Below are positions 25,504 through 30,066 of a DNA stretch of 30,066 bases, piece by piece. A model generated the notes under the pieces. That model ran no database searches and was not told the DNA's origin. It worked only from the letters and a program-made list of their open reading frames with translations. Positions within the stretch are counted from its first letter, which is position 1. The number at the start of each line of letters is the position of its first letter. The stretch spans positions 1 through 30,066 of the forward strand of contig JBAYTD010000019.1 in assembly GCA_041675805.1 (NCBI GenBank), written 5' to 3'. Made by a program: the position numbers and the translations under genes. The DNA comes from JANNWF01 sp041675805 (GTDB lineage: Bacteria > Pseudomonadota > Gammaproteobacteria > Xanthomonadales > Xanthomonadaceae).

Positions 25504-25722
25504 TGCCTGGGCTGATCGGACGGGGTGCCGGGGGGCACCGGGGAAGGAAATCAGGGGCTGAACACGATACCGCGACATCGCCTGACACGCTGACGGACGC
25601 GCGCGTGCGCCTGCCCGCAGGCGGGCACGCCACGGACGGGCGGTCGCCGGCTACGGGAATCCCGTGTCGGCAGTTGATCGCCGACGAAGGCAGCTCGCGC
25701 CAGTCTGACACACGAATATTGC

Positions 25723-27294
25723 ATGAACATGACAGCACTGTCTTCGGCGGCACCCGCCGCATCCGGCGTTCACGGCCTGCGCCTGGCGCTGGCCATCGCC
25801 TTTCTGGTCGCGGTGACCTGGCTGACCTGGCTGGGCGTCGGCCACCTCAGCGGCACCCTGGTGGTGGCGACGGTGATCGGCGTCTACATGGCGATGAACA
25901 TCGGTGCCAACGATGTCGCCAACAACGTCGGCCCGGCGGTGGGCGGGCGGGTGATGACGATGCGCTGGGCCATCGTCGTGGCGGCGCTGTTCGAGGTGCT
26001 CGGGGCGGTGCTTGCCGGCGGCGAGGTGACCGGCACGATCAAGGGCGGCATCATCGACCCGGCCTCGATCAACGACCCGCAGTCCTTCGTCTGGCTGATG
26101 ATGGCGGCGCTGCTGGCCGGCGCGCTGTGGCTGAACTTCGCCACCGCCATTGGCGCGCCGGTGTCGACCACGCATTCCATCGTCGGCGGCGTGCTCGGTG
26201 CCGGCATCGCCGCGGCGGGCTGGGAGGTGGCCAACTGGGCCGGCGTCGGGCGGATCGCCGCGAGCTGGGTGATCTCGCCGCTGATGGGCGGCATTCTGGC
26301 GGCGGCGCTGCTCTATCTGATCAAGCGCAGCATCACCTACCAGCGCGACCTGATGCAGGCGGCGCGGCGTGCGGTGCCGATCCTGATCGGCTTCATGGCC
26401 TGGGCCTTTACCAGCTATCTGCTGCTGAAGGGCCTGTCCAAGGTGGTCAAGGTCTCGCCGCTGCTGGCGATGACGGCGGGCCTGGCGATGGGCGTGGCGA
26501 CCATGTTGTTCCTCGGCTGGCGCATCGGCCGTCGCGCGCCCGGCCTGAGCAACGACAAGGAAGGCGTGAACCGGCTGTTCGCCGTGCCGCTGATCTTTGC
26601 CGCCGCGCTGATGAGCTTCGCCCACGGCTCCAACGATGTCTCCAACGCCATCGGCCCGCTGGCCGCCGTCCATGACGTGCTGGTGGGCTCGCCCGATGGC
26701 GGCGACTCGGCGGCGATCCCGTTCTGGATCCTGCTGGTCGGCGCGCTGGGCATCGCCGTCGGACTGGCCCTGTACGGTCCGCGACTGATCCGTACCGTCG
26801 GCAGCGAGATCACCGACATGGACCCGATGCGCGCCTACTGCATCGCCGTGGCGGCGGCGGTGACGGTGATCCTGGCCTCGCATCTGGGCCTGCCGGTGAG
26901 TTCCACCCACGTCACCATCGGCGCGATCTTCGGCGTCGGCTTCCTGCGTGAATACCTGAAGGCCAATTACCAGCGGATCATTGCCGAGATCGAGGAGCAC
27001 CACCGCACGCAGGCGCACGGTCTGGAGGTGGTCGAGGCTTTCCTGCTGCGCTTCGAAGCCGCGCCGGTGGCGGAAAAGGACCGCATGCTGCGCGATCTGA
27101 AAAAGCAGGGGCGGGCCGGCAAGACGCACATCTCCAAACAGGAGCGCAAGGGTCTGCGCCGCGTGCATCGGCGCGAACTGGTCAAGCGCGCGGTGATGAT
27201 GCGGGTGGTCGCGGCCTGGCTGGTCACCGTGCCGGCGTCGGCGCTGATCGCCGCCATCGCCTACTATGCGATCCGAGGTGCCATGCTGCCCTGA
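25723..27294 (+). CDS. PiT-family inorganic phosphate transporter
   Basis: A 523-residue inner-membrane protein with the duplicated PiT signature. The first copy is GANDVANNVGPAVGGR (about residue 61) and the second SFAHGSNDVSNAIGPLA (about residue 302). Paired substrate-site segments are GAPVSTTHSIVGG and GLPVSSTHVTIGA. About 11 helices are predicted. Near the C-terminus a basic cytoplasmic stretch of roughly 90 residues (KKQGRAGKTHISKQERKGLRRVHRREL) precedes a last helix. Transport is of phosphate, probably as a metal-phosphate complex, with protons or sodium. Sulfate permeases share this fold and cannot be fully excluded. ATG 25723 was taken, and a second ATG lies two codons on. No phoU/DUF47 partner is adjacent. 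Confidence 0.94.
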   Translation: MNMTALSSAAPAASGVHGLRLALAIAFLVAVTWLTWLGVGHLSGTLVVATVIGVYMAMNIGANDVANNVGPAVGGRVMTMRWAIVVAALFEVLGAVLAGGEVTGTIKGGIIDPASINDPQSFVWLMMAALLAGALWLNFATAIGAPVSTTHSIVGGVLGAGIAAAGWEVANWAGVGRIAASWVISPLMGGILAAALLYLIKRSITYQRDLMQAARRAVPILIGFMAWAFTSYLLLKGLSKVVKVSPLLAMTAGLAMGVATMLFLGWRIGRRAPGLSNDKEGVNRLFAVPLIFAAALMSFAHGSNDVSNAIGPLAAVHDVLVGSPDGGDSAAIPFWILLVGALGIAVGLALYGPRLIRTVGSEITDMDPMRAYCIAVAAAVTVILASHLGLPVSSTHVTIGAIFGVGFLREYLKANYQRIIAEIEEHHRTQAHGLEVVEAFLLRFEAAPVAEKDRMLRDLKKQGRAGKTHISKQERKGLRRVHRRELVKRAVMMRVVAAWLVTVPASALIAAIAYYAIRGAMLP

Positions 27295-27333
27295 GCCGCG
27301 CAGGCGCCGACCGATTCCCGAGCGCCGGCACCG

Positions 27334-28893
<1,560 letters not shown>

Positions 28894-28946
28894 TCACCGC
28901 ACCGCCCGCCGGATGGCGGACGGTGCATGACACCGAACCGACCGTT

Positions 28947-28965
28947 CTCGCGCTGAAGGCGCGAG
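28947..28965. terminator. Hairpin between convergent selO and LVIVD genes
   Basis: CTCGCGC (28947-28953) pairs with GCGCGAG (28959-28965) around TGAAG, in the 75-bp gap between two convergent genes. The place suits a shared bidirectional terminator. No T-tract is present on either side. Confidence 0.45.
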
Positions 28966-28968
28966 CGA

Positions 28969-30066
28969 TCAGGGTTCGGGTGCGTCGCGCTCCGGTGCGC
29001 CGATCACCTGGCCGCCGTATTCCACGCCCTGGTGCAGGTTGGGCTGCTGATCCCAGATGCGGTTGGGCCGGTAGGGCAGGGGTGGCGTCTCGATGCCGCG
29101 CGGGCCGTCGACATGGTCGTCGACGTACCAGGGCTTGCCGTCGGCGTCGAGGTACAGCCGCTTCATCTCCTCGGCGTTGAACGGCCGCGAGCCGATGCGG
29201 CCGAAGACGGCGACCTGGTGGCCGGTTTCGTCGACGGCGCGGTCGCGTTCGAGGCCGCGCGACAGGCCCAGCGCAGTGCGCCTGGTCGGGTAGCTGGCGA
29301 TCAGCACCGGCTTCGGGTCGGGGCTGAAACCGTAGAACTTCGGCTGCGATTCCGGGCTGGTCAACTGCACCACCTTGAGCCCGTTCGTGCCATCGGCGAC
29401 GTAGGCGAACAGCGAGGCGTTGGTGGTGCCGAGCACCACGTCGCGGGCGTCGTTGAGCACGCCGCCGGCGTTGAACATCTGGTACAGCGTCGGTTTTTCC
29501 GGCTGGGTGATGTCGACGATGGCGAGACCGTCGCGGCCGTTGGCGACGTAGGCATAGGTGCGCGCGATGTGCAGCTTGTGCGGATCGCTCAGCGCCAGGT
29601 GGGCGCCCTCGATGCGTCGCGGCTGTGCCGGGTTGGTGACATCGACCACGTGCAGGCCGTCCGGCGCGGTGACGAACAGGTAGCGGAACTGGAGGTGTGC
29701 GGCGCGCGCCTGGGCAATCGGCACGGTGGCGACGTGGCGCGGGGCCAGCGGGGTATCGAGGTCGAGCACCACCACGCCGGCGTCGGCCACCACATAGAGC
29801 CAGGTGCCGGCCACGTACAGGTGACGCGCGCCAGCAAGGACGCCGCCCTCGTTCCAGGTCAGCGCACGTTCGAGGAAGTTGTCCCGCGGCTCGCCGTTGT
29901 TGAGGGTGTCGATGTCGGTCAGGATCAGGCCTTCGCGCGAGTCGGTGATGAAGGCGTACTTGTAGATCGGATGCATCGGCTGCTCCAGGTTGCGCTCCTG
30001 CATCAGGGCGCGCGTGGAGTCCTCACCGGAATTGCGGTACGGTGCCACCGGCTGGGTGGTGGCGAG
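28969..30066 (-). CDS. LVIVD-repeat beta-propeller-like protein, C-terminal part (cut by window edge)
   Basis: The frame is open from the stop at 28969 to the right edge, about 366 codons. GTG 30048 is only a possible start: the frame continues beyond it as LATTQP, so the gene probably begins outside. Repeated units of about 45 residues have the LVIVD pattern, for example LYVVADAGVVVLDLDTPLAPR, LFVTAPDGLHVVDVTNPAQPR, AYVANGRDGLAIVDITQPEKP and AYVADGTNGLKVVQLTSPESQ. This suggests a secreted or surface beta-propeller. The last 130 residues are non-repetitive and polar. No catalytic motif or haem-binding CxxCH is visible in this part. The function is unknown. Confidence 0.85.
   Translation of the reverse strand, partial: LATTQPVAPYRNSGEDSTRALMQERNLEQPMHPIYKYAFITDSREGLILTDIDTLNNGEPRDNFLERALTWNEGGVLAGARHLYVAGTWLYVVADAGVVVLDLDTPLAPRHVATVPIAQARAAHLQFRYLFVTAPDGLHVVDVTNPAQPRRIEGAHLALSDPHKLHIARTYAYVANGRDGLAIVDITQPEKPTLYQMFNAGGVLNDARDVVLGTTNASLFAYVADGTNGLKVVQLTSPESQPKFYGFSPDPKPVLIASYPTRRTALGLSRGLERDRAVDETGHQVAVFGRIGSRPFNAEEMKRLYLDADGKPWYVDDHVDGPRGIETPPLPYRPNRIWDQQPNLHQGVEYGGQVIGAPERDAPEP

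Noticed and set aside
25653..25665. Palindrome ACGGGAATCCCGT upstream of the phosphate transporter
   Set aside because: Short arms in GC-rich DNA, no promoter elements placed around it and no resemblance to a Pho box. Probably chance.

Overview
This window is GC-rich (roughly two thirds G+C), densely packed bacterial chromosome with little intergenic DNA and many 4-base start/stop overlaps. The protein families (a complete distal valine pathway, a POT peptide transporter, a DedA-PAP2-LssY fusion, MASE2- and REC-linked GGDEF proteins, SelO) fit a free-living aerobic gammaproteobacterium. The codon use, and an 'LFRDGFE' tail on a secreted protease, suggest Lysobacterales (Xanthomonadales). That placement is inference. 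No plasmid, phage, IS or CRISPR was seen.

Layout. 1-1885: the N-terminal part of a membrane sensor protein (minus, cut by the left edge), divergent from an OmpR-type response regulator overlapping an Hpt phosphotransfer gene, probably a multistep phosphorelay. 1886-2190: spacer with a perfect 15-bp tandem repeat (five copies plus a partial). 2191-7721: five overlapping genes for isobutyryl-CoA to propionyl-CoA (mmsA, acyl-CoA dehydrogenase, enoyl-CoA hydratase, 3-hydroxyisobutyryl-CoA hydrolase, mmsB). 7865-9490: secreted S8 protease (minus). 9549-10253: a two-gene DUF4160 / DUF2442-HTH unit (minus) with a perfect 17-bp palindrome at its promoter. 10362-10448: tRNA-Leu(CAA).

10616-20552 is dominated by secondary transporters: POT peptide symporter, APC amino acid permease (preceded by a coupled 19-codon leader ORF), NhaC antiporter, AbgT family and DUF819, with a large convergent DedA-PAP2-LssY membrane protein between NhaC and AbgT. 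20646-23619 holds an orphan ParA-type ATPase and two divergent GGDEF proteins. 23627-28893 holds a PQQ-type sugar dehydrogenase lipoprotein, a BON-LysM (Kbp-like) protein, a PiT phosphate transporter and SelO. An LVIVD-repeat protein runs off the right edge.

Taken together, a secreted protease, peptide and amino acid importers and a valine degradation operon suggest growth on protein and amino acids. The least explained elements are the DUF4160/DUF2442-HTH unit with its palindromic promoter and apparent ACG start, the 15-bp tandem repeat, the altered phosphatase motif in the DedA-PAP2 fusion, and the leader ORF before the APC permease.
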